Part shown: piece after piece, positions 48,197-60,578 of the stretch | Layout: each line of letters starts with the position of its first letter | How positions within the stretch are numbered: position 1 is the stretch's first letter | NCBI GenBank assembly: GCA_001316125.1 | Contig: BBCS01000001.1 | Coordinates: 558,001-622,000 of the forward strand | Origin: Vulcanisaeta distributa JCM 11213 | Lineage (GTDB): Archaea > Thermoproteota > Thermoprotei > Thermoproteales > Thermocladiaceae | Length of the DNA stretch: 64,000 nucleotides | Direction: 5' to 3' | Made by a program: the position numbers and the translations under genes | Notes under the pieces: generated by a model | Seen by the model: only the letters and a program-made list of their open reading frames with translations | What the model was told of the DNA's origin: nothing | Databases searched by the model: none

Positions 48197-50875
48197 CTAC
48201 TTATGCCTGCTCTCCTAAATATTTCATCTAAATTAAGCCTGCCATGATCACTCTTACTAACATCAATACCATCCTCGGCATACCTCGTCTGTATTATAGA
48301 GCCTGAGGCATTTCTAACGGTGCCGTCATAGGCAACGTAGATATCCTGTAACGCATTAATGAGTCTCCTCTGCATATAACCACTCTGCGCCGTCCTAACA
48401 GCAGTGTCCACTAAGCCATCCCTACCACCAGCTGCGTGGAAGAAGAACTCGAGCGGCGTTAAGCCAACCTTGAAGTTATTCCTAACGAAACCCTTAGCTA
48501 TTGGACCAAGGTCACCTGGCTCGAAGTGAGCCGTAGTCCTTCCAGCAAATCCCCTCTTGAAGCGCTCACCCTTATTGTCTGCTGGCCTATCATCGCAACC
48601 ATCTGCGTTATATTTACGATGCTGCCCCCCCTGGCGCCCGTCTTCGCCATTATGTAGCTCGCCATCCTTATTGATATACCTCTCCGCAACACGGGCGGCA
48701 GCCTCCCTAACGCGGCTAAGCTCTATCGTTATATCATTCTCCAGTGTCTCTTCTATCGTTAAGCCAGGCTCGGCCTCAAGCTTACCCTCCTGAAACTCTG
48801 TATGTAGTCAAAAACCTTCTTCTCACTCTCCTCATATAATTTCTCAAGCTCTTTATAACTCTCAGGTGGCATCTCTAGTGAATCAATACCCATTGAGAAT
48901 CCTCTAAGGTCTAAGAACCTTAGTAATGCCCTCAGTATTGAGTCCACCCACCTCCTTGCATATTCATTGCCATACCTCTTGACTATTACATGCCAAAGTG
49001 AATCAACCTGCTCGGCACCAATGGATTTCTTATCGAGGACTCCAGTGGCTACGTAGCCATTAACCACAATTATATACTCATCGGTGTAGCAGTTATATGG
49101 ATCTTTGCAACTTTCCTTAATTGCCGTTGGTTGAACCCAATTTAGGTCCTTGGGTAGTAACATAGATACTAACTGTTTACCTGTCCAAAGCTCCTTCGGG
49201 TGCATTATGGCTGGCTCATCGACTTCTCCATCATAGTTTGCCGCGGCTAGTAGGTACATGAGTAGTTCCTTATTAATGAATGTATCCTTCCTAGTCAGTA
49301 GGTAACCGCCCGTTATGTAGTCCTGCCTAGCGCCTATTATTGGCCCACCGTACCTGGGCGTTATTATGTGGTTCTGGACGAGCATTAACGTCTTAGCCTC
49401 AGCTCTAGCCTCCTCATTCTGTGGCACGTGTAGGTTCATTTCATCTCCATCAAAGTCAGCATTATATGGCGGGCAAACCGCTAGGTGAAGCCTGAAGGTC
49501 CTGCCAGGTAGCACCCTAACTATGTGACCCATCATCGACATCCTATGAAGCTTGGTTGCCTATTGAACAATACAATGTCACCATTCATTAGATGTCTCTC
49601 GACCACGAACCCAGGGGGGGCTAATTTATTAGCTAGCTCACGCCTATCCCTGAAGTACCTGAGGTCAACTCTCCTACCGTCTGGGTAAACCACATAATTA
49701 GCGCCTGGCCATACCTCAGGACCATTAAGTACCAACTGCCTAGCCACTTCAATATTCCACTCGGTGACCGTCATCGGCACCGTTAGGATCTTGGCCACGT
49801 CAATTGGCACACCAACCTCGTTAATGCTCAGGTTGGGGGGTCGGGGGGGCTAATTACAGTCCTTGAGGAGAAGTCAACCCTCTTACCTGATAGGCTTCCC
49901 CTGAACTACCCTCCTTACCCTTAAGTCTCTGGGCAAGCGTCTTAAGTGGTCTACCACTTCTATGCTTAACTGGTGGTAGATTCGGCAATTCATTATTGAA
50001 GTACGTAGCCACGTGATATTGAAGTAGGTCCCATAACTGATCAACCACACTACTTGGCGCCCCCCCTGAGTCAATGGCCGTCCTAAGCTTCTCATTAACC
50101 CTAACAATATCAACGAGCTTGTGCGTTAAGTCATCCTCACTCCTCTGCCCAGTCTCCAGTTGTATTGATGGTCTAACCTGCGGTGGTGGTACAGGTAATA
50201 CTGTTAAGACTGCCCACTCTGGCCTTGCGAACTTCGGATCCCAACCCAGCAACTCCAGGTCGCTATCTGGGATCTTCTCAAGCCTCTCCCTAATCTTCAT
50301 TGGATCTAGCTTCTCCAGTACACCGTTCTCCTTCTCTTCATAGAACGTGTAAGGTCTCTCAAACCTAATCTTATACTGCTTAGCACCGCAGTGCGGGCAT
50401 ACGGTCCTCTCCATGGCCTTCTTCCTAATCCTCTCGATAAGCCTATCGGCAAGTAACTTCCACCTAACCTTAACCTAGCCAATCTCTTACTATACTTCTC
50501 AATCTCCTCATCCGTTAATAATATCCTACCGCACTCCCTACACGTTGTTCTAAGCAAGTCATGAATATACTTGGCATACTCAACATGAATTACTGGTCTG
50601 GCGAGCTCTATCCTACCGAAATGCCCAGGACACTTATCGGGTGGGTTACCGCAGGTTTCACACCTAGCGCCAGGCTCAACGACGCCAAGTCTCCTATCCA
50701 TTAATCCACCAACCATCGGCCTACCGGCCTCATCATAAGTCTCCGATGTGGTTATCTCCATGACAGACATCGACCTGATAACGTCCGGCGAGAGTATAGA
50801 GAACTTAATAGCCTTTATAGCCTTAAGCGGTATTTCCTCCTCCCTAACGGAGGTCTTCTCGGCTTGCGTCGCCAT
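48193..50875 (-). CDS. rpoA1: RNA polymerase subunit A' (N-terminal part of beta')
   Basis: About 890 residues after joining five or six frames. Zinc-binding region [17 protein letters not shown], double-psi barrel with the catalytic [15 protein letters not shown] (three Mg-binding Asp), FNRQPS and [12 protein letters not shown] near the C-terminus. Breaks near 50460, 49860, 49545, 48790 and 48600. The G6 and G7 runs at 49835-49840 and 49843-49849 replace two four-base runs; with four each the universal [22 protein letters not shown] stretch is restored. GARGS reads GARGGS at 48625-48631. These errors in a single-copy essential gene are the best evidence that the consensus is imperfect. Confidence 0.95.
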
Positions 50876-50917
50876 TACTCATCACCCCCCCATTGACAAG
50901 CCATTAAATAAACCTTA

Positions 50918-53900
50918 TCAGGCTCTCCTCTCCTCAATTAAATCACCCGCCTCAATCCTTGGGTAAATACCTAGGCTCATTAACTCCTGAAGCAATAACT
51001 TAAATGCATAGGGCACGACAACTCTCACAATTCTACCCTTATCACCATGTATTGGACAAACCGGCTTACCCTTATTGGAATCGTACCAAGCAATCATGCC
51101 ACAATCCTCACAGACATACATTACATACTTATCACTTGACTCAACAAGCCTCTCCCTAAGTAGGCAGCCGCGCCATGGGCTATTAACACATCCCTCTCCA
51201 TCTCACCAAGCCTAAGACCACCCTCCCTAGACCTACCCTCCGTTGGCTGCCTGGTCAGTATCTGCACCGGGCCCCCCCTCGCCCTAGCGTGTATCTTATC
51301 AGCAACCATGTGATGAAGCTTCTGGTAATAAACAACACCGATGAATATGTCGGCCTCGAGCTTCTACCCGTCAACCCACTATACATCACCTCCTTTCCAT
51401 CCCACCTAAAGCCAGACCTAATGAGTAAGTCCCTAAGCTCCTCCTCAGTTACTCCCTCAAATGGCGTCGCATCAATCATAACACCCCCCCTCAATGCCGC
51501 CACCTTACCTGCCATAGACTCAAGTAATTGACCAACAGTCATTCTACTTGGTAATGCATGCGGATTGACTATTATGTCCGGTGTTATTCCATCCTCCGTA
51601 AATGGCATGTCCTGCATTGGTATCATCATGCCCATTACACCCTTCTGCCCATGCCTACTGGCGAACTTGTCACCAAGTTCTGGAACCCTCAATTCCCTGA
51701 CCTTAACCTTAACGAGCTTATAACCCTCATTCGTCTCCGTAACCACGACACTATCAACAATACCCTTCTCACCGCGCCTGACGGTTATCGATGAATCTCT
51801 CCTGGCGCTGGACACCACGGTTTCGGTGTATACTCCATAAACCTTGGTGGTGACGTCTTGCCTATCAACACCTCACCACCGGATACAAACACCTCTGGCG
51901 ATACAATACCATCCTCGTCTAAGTGAGCATAGGTCTCAGGCCCCTTGTAACCCCCCCTAACCTCTGCGGATGGTATCTCTATCCTATCCTCCTCACCGCC
52001 TGGGTACCTCATCTGCTCCGTCTCGTATGTTCTAAAGAATACACTCCTATACATGCCCCCCCTCTCAATGGATGACTTGTTCAGTATTACGGCGTCCTCC
52101 ATGTTGTAGCCGTATACGTCAGTAGCGCAACCACGGCGTTTTGCCCAGCCGGTCTCTCAAGGTAGCCATTAAGCTCTATACCCCCCTCGTTATTACCAAC
52201 GGTCTCTCAGGGTAAATAAGTAAGTGACCCCCCCTACTATCCATCCTAAACCTGTAATTGGCGGCTGGGAATCCGAGACTTTGCTTTGCCATTGCGGCTT
52301 CATAGATGTTCCTAGGTGACTGGTTATGCTCCGCATACGGTATTATTGATGCCACTGCGCCGATCATGACCGATGGTATAACCTCCATGTGCGTGTACTT
52401 ACTCATGTCCTCCTCAGGGTTAATGGCAACCAATGCATTCTCTTCCTCATCACCATCAAGGTACTCAATAATGCCATTACTAATCAAGTCGCTCCAAGTC
52501 CACTCACCCTTCCTTAACTTCTCAACGTGTTCAGGCCTTAGCTTTGGCTTTCCATTCTCAATAATAATTAACGGCCTCCTGAGCTACCGCCATCACAATT
52601 AACCCTCACCTCATCAAGGTATTCATTCCTAATCCTGGCAACATTAATTTCATGATTAATCTGCCCCCCCCTCCTCCTCATCTTCCTAATCGTACTCACC
52701 AACTTATCCGGATCCGTATGAACGCCTATCAACCTGCCATTCAGGTAAACCTCAGTACCCTTAACACCCTCCTTCCTAGCCCTTAGTATTGGCACTACGC
52801 CGAGATCGTAAAGCATCTTCTCGACCTCATTCTCATCAACGCCAACAGTTATTGTGGACAGTAATGCAAGGTTCTTCACTAAACCGCAGTTCTGACCCTC
52901 AGGGGGGGTCTCAATGGCGCAGAGTCTACCCCATTGGGTTGGGTGTAAGTCCCTAGCCTCGAAATGAGGCTGTGTCCTGCTTAGGTTGGATACGACTCTC
53001 CTCAAATGGCTTAATGTCGACATGATATTAGTCCTATCAAGCATTTGTGATACGCCTGTCCTACCGCCTATCCAATTACCCGTAGCTAATGCGTGCCTAA
53101 CCCTCTCAGTTATTATGTCTGCCCTTACAAGAGTGACTAGGCTCGGTATCTTACCCCCCCTTGAATAATGCCTCTCTAATTGCTGCCTAATGTCCTGAAG
53201 TACCTGCCTAAAGACAGCCCTAAATAATTGGGCCATTAAGTCGCCAACCAGTCTAACCCTCTTGTTGGCAATGTGGTCCTTATCATCTGGTTGCCTACGT
53301 CCAAGGTACATCTCGATAACGCCCTTAACCATTTGACCAACCATTAGAGCCTTCTTTATCCTAGCATCCTCGGTAGTGCAGGTGTGGCAGGAAGTACTTA
53401 TCGAGCACCTGCTTAGCCCTCTCAATCCTGACCTCCCTCGGCTGGCCAATGGCCACCTTACTGCCTATGAAATCTAAAGCATCATCAACTGTGCTCGCTA
53501 TTTGAACTGAGAATTGCAATGATGGTAGTAACTCGTTTTGGATGTCAGGGTCATCACTGACGGCGAGTACGATGTCCTCGTCGGTCTCTAAACCCAGAGC
53601 CTCATTATTATTGGGAATGGTATCCTAGTGGCTATTGCTGGGAATGTTACGTATATAATGCCATCCTTATGCCTCTCAACCGTGACCGTGGTCTTGTACC
53701 CGGCGCCAATTGATATTACCTTGGCTACATGAGTTATGCTGGCCTTATCACCCTTATCATAGAATGGCTTATTTGGTGCTAAATCCTCTTGGGAAACTAT
53801 GACCCTCTCACTACCATTAATGATGAAGTAACCACCTGGGTCATCCGGATCCTCAAGCTTACTAATTAACTCCTGCCGCTTAAGCCCGTATAAATTACAG

Positions 53901-54361
53901 AACTTAGACCTGACCATTATCGGTAAGTCGCCAATATAGACCTTCTGCCTATCGACCTCCTCATCATTTACATAGAGCACCATTGTTAAGTAGAGTGGCG
54001 CTGCGTAGGTTAGGTTCCTGAGCCTGGCCTCCATTGGGTAGAGAATATGCTCGCTGGCGTCAGCCTCCCTAACCCTTGGCTTCCCAACCTCTATCCTCTC
54101 AAGTTTTATGTAGAGACCCTTGACCTCAGTCTCGATTATGTTATTTTCATTAACTATCTCCTGCAGCTTCTTCTCCACGAAATCATTAAATGAATCGATT
54201 TGATGCCTAACGAGACCGCCCTCCCTAATGAATGCCCTTACCAACTCCCACCTATCGTCTGATGATGGAAACGCCGTGTAAGCCCTCTTAGACCTCAGTA
54301 CTGGTATTGGTACTGAATCCAGCATTTTACCATGCTCAATGTTAGGATTATTTATCGGCAT
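50918..54361 (-). CDS. rpoB: RNA polymerase subunit B (beta)
   Basis: About 1,140 residues, in at least six frame pieces. Recognised from [17 protein letters not shown] N-terminal lobe, [92 protein letters not shown] and the C-terminal zinc site YVCEDCG...CPIHGDKGR. At C6 52181-52186 four would give [17 protein letters not shown] and remove a frameshift. One extra Gly or Pro is present at each of 51272-51278, 51483-51489, 52055-52061, 52228-52234, 52912-52918 and 53153-53159. Starts at ATG 54361 behind a GGGGGTGAT ribosome binding site. In crenarchaea B is one chain, so the pieces are not a natural B'/B'' split. Confidence 0.96.
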
Positions 54362-54387
54362 GATTAATCACCCCCATGCAAAATCAA

Positions 54388-54397
54388 TATTTAAACT
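54388..54397 (-). promoter_or_regulatory. Possible internal promoter of rpoB
   Basis: On the minus strand GTTTAAATAT preceded by AAAAAAGA lies 27-36 bases before the rpoB ATG, the spacing of a TATA box with BRE. A G7 run is found at 54457-54463 in the rpoH-rpoB spacer. rpoB may thus be transcribed both from here and from the rpoH promoter. Confidence 0.35.
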
Positions 54398-54485
54398 CTT
54401 TTTTCCAGGATGTTTATCCATAGATTGAATAACCATGGTTCTTACCCTCTTATAAAGGGGGGGCCTATTTAAATTGCTTTGTATA

Positions 54486-54758
54486 TTAGCCTGGAACCAC
54501 GAATCTGTACGTGACAAACTCGCCAGCCGTATCAGACTTCCTAATTATCCTAATTACGTTACCAGGTTTAGCACCTATGGCCCTCGCCAACGGATCGCTT
54601 GCCCTAATCCATGGAAGCTGAAAAACCTTGGCATTTAACTGCCTTAGTATCTCCTTAACCTCCTCCTTGGGCACAATCTCGGCCTTAGGCATGTACTCAT
54701 GCTCAAGAATCCTCCTAAAGCGCTCCTCAGTCTTCCTCCTCCTGCCTCCCGAACTCAC
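54486..54758 (-). CDS. rpoH: RNA polymerase subunit H (Rpb5 C-terminal homologue)
   Basis: 90 residues. The last 65 form the archaeal RpoH domain: [20 protein letters not shown], then [20 protein letters not shown] and [20 protein letters not shown]. The first 20 residues are a basic extension rich in Arg and Lys. First gene of the RNA polymerase operon, as in other crenarchaea. A TATA box inside a palindrome lies 17-35 bases upstream, giving a leaderless transcript. Confidence 0.96.
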   Translation of the reverse strand: MSSGGRRRKTEERFRRILEHEYMPKAEIVPKEEVKEILRQLNAKVFQLPWIRASDPLARAIGAKPGNVIRIIRKSDTAGEFVTYRFVVPG

Positions 54759-54774
54759 GGCAGTAGGCTCATCA

Positions 54775-54793
54775 TAAGGCTATATAAGCCTTA
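54775..54793. promoter_or_regulatory. Palindrome with central TATA between rpoH and argS
   Basis: TAAGGCT-ATATA-AGCCTTA, perfect 7-base arms, is centred on the sequence TATATAA, 26 bases upstream of the rpoH ATG. Since the symmetric TATA box would work in either direction, it may help set transcription of both rpoH and argS, although the argS start lies 60 bases away on the other side. Confidence 0.45.
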
Positions 54794-54854
54794 CACCGAG
54801 ATCTAAACAGCAGCATTAAAACATTTAATAATTAGGGGTTAGAGCAAATATTGA

Positions 54855-56783
54855 ATGAGTAATCCGTATAATCAAGTGATTGAGGATGTCCAGAGGCTCC
54901 TAAAACTTTTAAGCACAGAGATTGGAACTGACGTGACAAGTACGTTAATGAGGTGATAAGGGCACCGCCACAGTATGGCTATCTAGCAATTCCAATGCAT
55001 AGTATTGTAAGGGAGTATGGGAATATTGATGAAATAATAAATCAAAAGATAATACCTCAATTAAAATTAATAAATAAGGTCGTATTAGTTAATGGGTATC
55101 TGAACATTGATATTAATATAAATGATTACGCAAACATAGTATTATCATCAATTAATAATTTAGGCGATAAATATGGACTTAGCGATAAGTGCCCAACGGG
55201 TAGTTACATAATAGAGCATACGAGTGCAAATCCCGCAAAACCCATGCACATTGGTCATGGCAGGAATGCCGTACTTGGCGATTCATTGGCTAGGTTGCTC
55301 AGGTTTTGTGGCGCTTCTGTTAAGGTTCATTTTTACGTTAATGATTGTGGTGATCAAATGCCCTATGTTGGTATTGGCTATTATGTGGCTAAGGACTTAG
55401 TACTCAGTAGGATTAATGGCGGTTTGAAGCCCGATGATGTTATGGGCATCATTTACTCAGTGACATATGCGGTAAGCGAGATTAAGAGACTGAGTAAACA
55501 GATTGAACAGCTTAAGAATGAGGGTAAGTATGATGATGCGAATAAACTGATCAATGAGAGGGATGAGTGGGTTTCCGTAATCAATAATTTCATGGAGAGG
55601 GATAAGGAACTTACTGAGGCTTTACTTAAGGGGTTGGGTAAGTTCGAGGATCTCCCATTAATGGTTAAGCAGTGGTCGAGGGCTTATGAGGAGGGTGATG
55701 AATTCGTTAGGAAGGTCATTAGGGAGGCTGTGGATATAGTGCTTAGTGGCTTTAGGATAACTCTGGATAGGCTTGGTGTTGTCTTTGATTCGTGGGATTT
55801 TGAGAGTGAGGTTGCCGTGGATAATGGCGGTGTATCTAGGGTGATTAATGAATTACTTAGGAGGGCTCCGCAATACATGGAGAGGGATAATGGGGCATTG
55901 GTATTTAGGCTGATAAGTATGCCCAGGACCTCAATCTTTGGGATGAACTTAAACTACCTAGGTACATACCAAAGGCGACATTACTTAGGAGCGATGGAAC
56001 AAGCCTATACCTAACGAGGGATATTGCCTACGCCTTATGGTTCTGGGATAACTTCAAGTTTGATAGGTTAATAAGGGTCATTGGTTCCGAGCAAGCCCAT
56101 CCTCAGGCTCAACTTAGGTTAGCACTACATGCAATGGGATATCACGAGTTGGCTAAGAAATTGATTCATTACTCCTATGAGATGGTTAATCTAGCCGGAA
56201 TGAAGATGAGTGGTAGGAAGGGAGTTTACGTATCGCTTGACGAATTACTTAATGAGGCCAAGGATAGGGTTATGGAGATTGTGAAGGGTAGATTCCCACC
56301 GGATGAGGCTGGTAAAGTCGCCGAGGCAGTTGCCGTTGGCGCAATTAGGTACTCATTCCTCTCTGTGAGCCCAAATAAACCATTGACGTTCTCGTGGGAT
56401 AAGGTATTGAATTTAAGGCAGAATAGTGGGCCATTCGTTCAATATACATACGTAAGGACAAACGGAATCCTCGAAAAGGCTAGTGAAGTTCCTAAACTTA
56501 CGCAAATACCCAATAATATCACCAGTGAGGAGAGGGAATTAATACTATTGCTTGGTGAATATCCCGAGGTCATTGCCAAGCTGCCCAGGAACTTAGGCTT
56601 GAGAACATAATTGAGTATGTGAATAAACTGTCCCTCGTATTTAATAGTTATTATGAGAAGTACCCTGTGCTAAATGCTGAGCCTGGCATTAGGGAGTTTA
56701 GGATAAATCTTGTGAATGCCGTGAGGATAGTGCTTGGTAATGCCATGGACATACTTGGAATACCCAGGTTAAAGAGAATGTAA
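54855..56783 (+). CDS. argS: Arginyl-tRNA synthetase
   Basis: Class I synthetase, about 643 residues. The HIGH-type motif is PMHIGHGRNAVLGD, the KMSKS-equivalent is KMSGRKGVYVSLDE, and SANPAKPMHIGH is the ArgS signature around it. N-terminal additional domain (NQVIEDVQRLLKLLSTEIG) binds the D-loop of tRNA; the C-terminal anticodon domain ends at LRLENIIEYVNKLSLVFNS. Breaks near 54950, 55965 and 56605 split it. It contains a correct unexpanded G4 (55893-55896). ATG at 54855, TAA at 56783. Convergent with the YchF gene. Confidence 0.95.
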
Positions 56784-56792
56784 AGAGCTACG

Positions 56793-58012
56793 TTATTTCG
56801 ATACGTAAATTCTCACGACAGCTCTATGCCAAAGCTTCGAATTAACACCGAGCCTCTTACCCGTAATCGCATCAACTCCCGTAACAGCCTTCTCGCAATT
56901 TCGCTATGAATTGCCTTAGCTAGATCAAGTACGGTGGCGTCTTTGGGTAATAATAGCACGTCAGGTAACACGTTGCCCTCAGTATCCGTGAACTTTTTCT
57001 CATCAGCCACCGGGTAGACTGCGATCATGCCAAGTACGTCAAATACGGCGGTATTCAACGCCTTAATAACGCCGGTACCACCCCACTTATGCATGAAGTC
57101 TCTAATCCTCTCCAGGGCATCTCTCTGAGCCTTAGTTAGGTTGGTTGATGCGATCTCGAAGTCGTCATCACCAGGTATATACTTAATTAGACCAGCCTTG
57201 GCAGCCCTTCTCAATGCAAGTTCGTAATCCGCACTTACGGGGATAATCCTATACCTATTACTGACCTCTTTAACAACCCTTTTATAATTGTCCTCGGCCT
57301 CAGGAATGTCCATCTTATTAGCCGCGATAACCATGGGCTTACTTAACTCCCTAAGCATTGATATGAAGCCCTTAATATCATCATCACCCCCCCACTTACT
57401 AAGTGGTCTCTTATCGAGACCTAACTTAGTTAGGGCATCGCTTATCTGCGCCTGGGTTATACCAAGCCCGCTGAACCTATCATACAATACATCGAGTAGT
57501 GGCTTCTTTGCGTAATCCACAAGCCTGACAAGCTTATCCCAATCCTTACTGAGCATTTGGACCATCCACATGGTAACCTCATTATTAAGAAAATCGATAT
57601 CAACCAGCGGATCATGAGAACCAGGCTTAACTAACCTACCCTCCTCATCCGTCGCGCCAGCCATATCAACAACGTGAATAAGCACAGGAGCCCTCCTTAA
57701 GTGATCAAGGAATTGATTGCCCAAGCCCCCCCTACCCTGCCAGGCACCTGGCACTAAACCAGCAACGTCTATTAATTCCACGGGTATGAACCTATTACCC
57801 TCAATGCATATTGAATTCCTCGGATTATCCTTAACACCTAAATCCCTGCAAACGCAGGGTATCCTAACATAGCCAATACCCACGTTGGGCTCGATTGTAG
57901 TGAATGGGTATGGCGCAATCTTAACGTCAATCATCGTTGCTGCGGCGAAGAACGTGGACTTACCAACGTTAGGCTTACCGACAATGCCAATCTGAACATG
58001 GCTTTGTAAAGG
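56793..58012 (-). CDS. ychF: YchF/OLA1-related TRAFAC GTPase-fold ATPase
   Basis: About 406 residues. G1 VGKPNVGKSTFFAAAT, G3 DVAGLVPGA, G4 AANKMD (read as NKMD), followed by the helical domain and a C-terminal TGS-like domain. GRGLGNQFLDHLRRA reads GRGGLGN at the C7 run 57727-57733. The archaeal subfamily differs from bacterial YchF by the acidic insert GATDEEGRLVKPGSHDPLVD. A frame break near 56900 gives the true C-terminus AVTGVDAITGKRLGVNSKLW and stop at 56793. GTG at 58012 is preferred over the GTG/ATG further upstream (58075), as the P-loop then lies close to the start. Ribosome-associated in other organisms. Confidence 0.9.
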
Positions 58013-58071
58013 CACGAGGAATAAGGAAATATACCGATTAATAAATTTAAATTGTATTTTAACCCCAATGA

Positions 58072-58724
58072 TCACTTCTGTTGTTGCTGCTGTTGCTGAG
58101 GCTGCTGCTTAGGTAGTAGGTATATCTTATTACCAATTATTGAGTTATTAGGTATCAAGACCTTAGAACCATCACTCTTAATAACCTCGGTGAACAATAT
58201 TGCAACATCATTGACAATACCATCCTCACCAAGCAAATTAACGTGATCATGAATCTTAAACGGTCTAGCCAATAGCAGGAATAAACCAGCCACTGCCTGC
58301 CCAAGTACCTGCTGAACAGCGAAACCGATCACAATACCGAGAAAGCCACCCACAGCTACGCCGGCAATTCCACCGCCAATGGCACCTGCAATGCCAGCAA
58401 CCAACGCGCCAATACCTATTAGTAAGAACACATTTCTCATGGCCCTAGCAGTTGGGTGGTCATACCTAAACCTCATAGCCCAGTAAATAACGTCGCGAAG
58501 GCCGACACGATTAGGTAGCCAAAGGCAAGCGCAAGCAGTACATTTACGTAACCCTCATATGGCTTAATATTTATGCCAAACATCGGTAGCAAGGACGTTA
58601 TTATCCAGTGAACTATGGCGGCTACCACCACGTATACGATTATGTATATCACGAGCTTAACTATGGCGTTGGCGTAGTGCCTGGCAACCTCTCTTCTACT
58701 TATTTCAGGTGTAGTAGTTACCAC
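58072..58724 (-). CDS. Small MscS-family mechanosensitive channel
   Basis: About 217 residues in two frame pieces. Two N-terminal membrane helices (about 22-45 and 60-80), then the pore-lining helix rich in Gly and Ala (GIAGAIGGGIAGVAVGGFLG, residues following VFLLIGIGALVA) and the MscS beta domain with ARPFKIHDHVNLLGEDGIV and DGSKVLIPNNSIIGNKI. The C-terminal half of the usual MscS vestibule is lacking; instead there is a tail of Gln and Pro (QQPQQQQQQQK). The break near 58475 probably lost one T (TTTTACTGG to TTTACTGG). Likely releases solutes on osmotic downshock. Confidence 0.82.
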
Positions 58725-58824
58725 GTTTTATTTGCTAAATATCAATTATTAATAAGCATTACCTAATAGATATCTCGATGTAAAGCGTTATGTATTAAGT
58801 ATAGAACTACCCCAATAGAAAGAA

Positions 58825-59445
58825 CTACGCATTCTCCCAAGCCTCTACAAATGCCCTAGCCATCTTAATCGGGTCTTTGGCTGCGAGTATTCCCGAGATA
58901 ACCGCGGCGCCCCAGGCACCCGTTGCCTTAATCGCTGGTATACTCTCAAGCGTTATACCGCCTATGGCGTAGACCGGTATATTGACCGACCTAACGATAT
59001 TCCTCAATCCATCTAGCCCAGTTATCCTGTAATCAGGCCTTGTCGGACTTGGAAATACCGAGCCGGCGCCTATGTAATTGGCGCCCGCCCTCTCACCCTG
59101 CAATGCCTCATCAACAGTACTGGCACTTGCACCAATTATTAAACCGCCGAATCTCCTCCTAATCTCATCCACAGGCGCATCATCAAGACCCACGTGGACT
59201 CCATCTGCATCGCTTAGTATTGCTATGTCAACCCTATCATCAACGATAAATACAGCTCCATACTCATTACAAAGCCTCCTAATGGCCCTAGCCTCCTCAA
59301 GCATGACCCTAATACTGCCCTCCTTACGCCTATACTGAACAATCCTAACCCCCCCACCCTCGAGGAATGCCCTGGCTGCCTCAACGTGATTCTTTATAGT
59401 ATAACTGGTATCCGTTATACCGTAAATTCCTTTGGGAAGCTTCAT
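58825..59445 (-). CDS. thiE: Thiamine-phosphate synthase
   Basis: Joins HMP pyrophosphate and thiazole phosphate. About 207 residues, TIM barrel. GIYGITDTSY at the start, RIVQYRRKEGS (pyrophosphate binding), VDDRVDIAILSDADGVHVGL, IGASASTVDEA, GAGSVFPSPTRPD and YAIGGIT are all present. LEGGVRIVQ reads LEGGGVRIVQ because of a C7 run at 59349-59355. ATG at 59445 (MKLPKGIYGITD) is preferred over the one at 59460. Follows the aldo/keto reductase on the same strand, 65 bases apart. Confidence 0.95.
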   Translation of the reverse strand: MKLPKGIYGITDTSYTIKNHVEAARAFLEGGGVRIVQYRRKEGSIRVMLEEARAIRRLCNEYGAVFIVDDRVDIAILSDADGVHVGLDDAPVDEIRRRFGGLIIGASASTVDEALQGERAGANYIGAGSVFPSPTRPDYRITGLDGLRNIVRSVNIPVYAIGGITLESIPAIKATGAWGAAVISGILAAKDPIKMARAFVEAWENA

Positions 59446-59510
59446 ACAATGACTTACCAATTTTAAGTCCTAAATAAAACTAAATTCATTATTCACATAG
59501 ATTTCAAGAA

Positions 59511-60460
59511 TTACCAGGTGACATACGTTATAACTAAGGAATTACTCGCAGCCGTGAGCCTCCTAAAGTCATCCTCACTCAATCTCCAACCAACCGCACC
59601 GGCGTTTTCCACGACTTGCGCGGCATTCTTAGCTCCAGGTATTGGCACCACGTTATCATGCATTACGAGCCAATTAAGCGCGATCTGAGCAGGGGGGGTC
59701 TTACCGTATTTACTCGTCAACTCCTTAATCACGGGTATTAACTTCGTGGTTATTTCCCTAAGATTATCGGGATAGAAAACAGGCTCATTCTCCCTTAAAT
59801 CGCCTTTAGGCCTATTCTCAGGGCTGTACTTACCAGTTACCGCACCCTTCGCCAATGGGCTCCAGGCAATAAGCGTAATTCCCTCACGTTGAAGGTAGGG
59901 TAGGAGTTCCTTCTCGATATCTCTTTCAATTAAGTTATACCTGTTCTGGGAACTCACTATTTCACTCCTCTTAAGACATGAACGCGCAGCCTCAAGGAGT
60001 TGTAATGGATAATTACTAACACCAATGAACCTAATCACGCCATCCTCAACCAGCTTCTCCATCGCCTTCATCGTCTCGCAAATTGGTACATTATGCCAAC
60101 AGGCAGGCCAATGAAGCTGAAGGAGATCGATAACGTCTACGCCAAGCCTCTCCCTACTTCGCCTCGCTGCCTTAAGGACATCATCATATCTATGCCAATC
60201 ACCCGGTATTTTAGTGGCGATGACCACGTGCTCCCTAATACCCAACTCCCTAATTGCCCTGCCCACAAACTCCTCACTACGGCCACGCCCATAAACAGCC
60301 GCAGTATCTATGAAGTTTATACCAAGCTCCACAGCCTTACCAATAACCTCCTTGCAATGCCATATTCATAGGGACCCCAGGCATCACCACCGAATTGCCA
60401 GGCGCCAAGCCCAATCCTTGATATTTTCAAGCCAGTCTTACCAAGATTTACGTACTCCAT
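59511..60460 (-). CDS. Aldo/keto reductase (second copy)
   Basis: About 316 residues. MEYVNLGKTGLKISRIGLGA start, DTAAVYGRGRSEEFVG (Asp/Tyr), IATKIPGDWHRYDD (Lys), DLLQLHWPACWHN (His), VPIPGAKNAAQ cofactor site. TPAQIALNW reads TPPAQIALNW due to the G7 run at 59693-59699. A frame break near 60325 separates the N-terminal 45 residues; joining gives EYGIAKKAVELGINFIDT-like sequence. More similar to the YakC/tas-type AKRs than to the copy at 31929. Catalyses an NADPH-dependent reduction of an unknown carbonyl. Confidence 0.9.
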
Positions 60461-60578
60461 TGGGATGGCAATAGTTATTTTGCATTTAAACATTATTATG
60501 AAGTTCATTATCCATTTATCTTAGCTCATGGAAAGATAATGCTTTAGTATGTTGATTAATGTAGCGTGGTAGAGAATT

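Noticed and set aside
50918..54361. Natural split of rpoB into B' and B''
   Set aside because: The gene falls into at least six frames at arbitrary places; crenarchaeal B is a single chain, and the known split in some euryarchaea is at one site.
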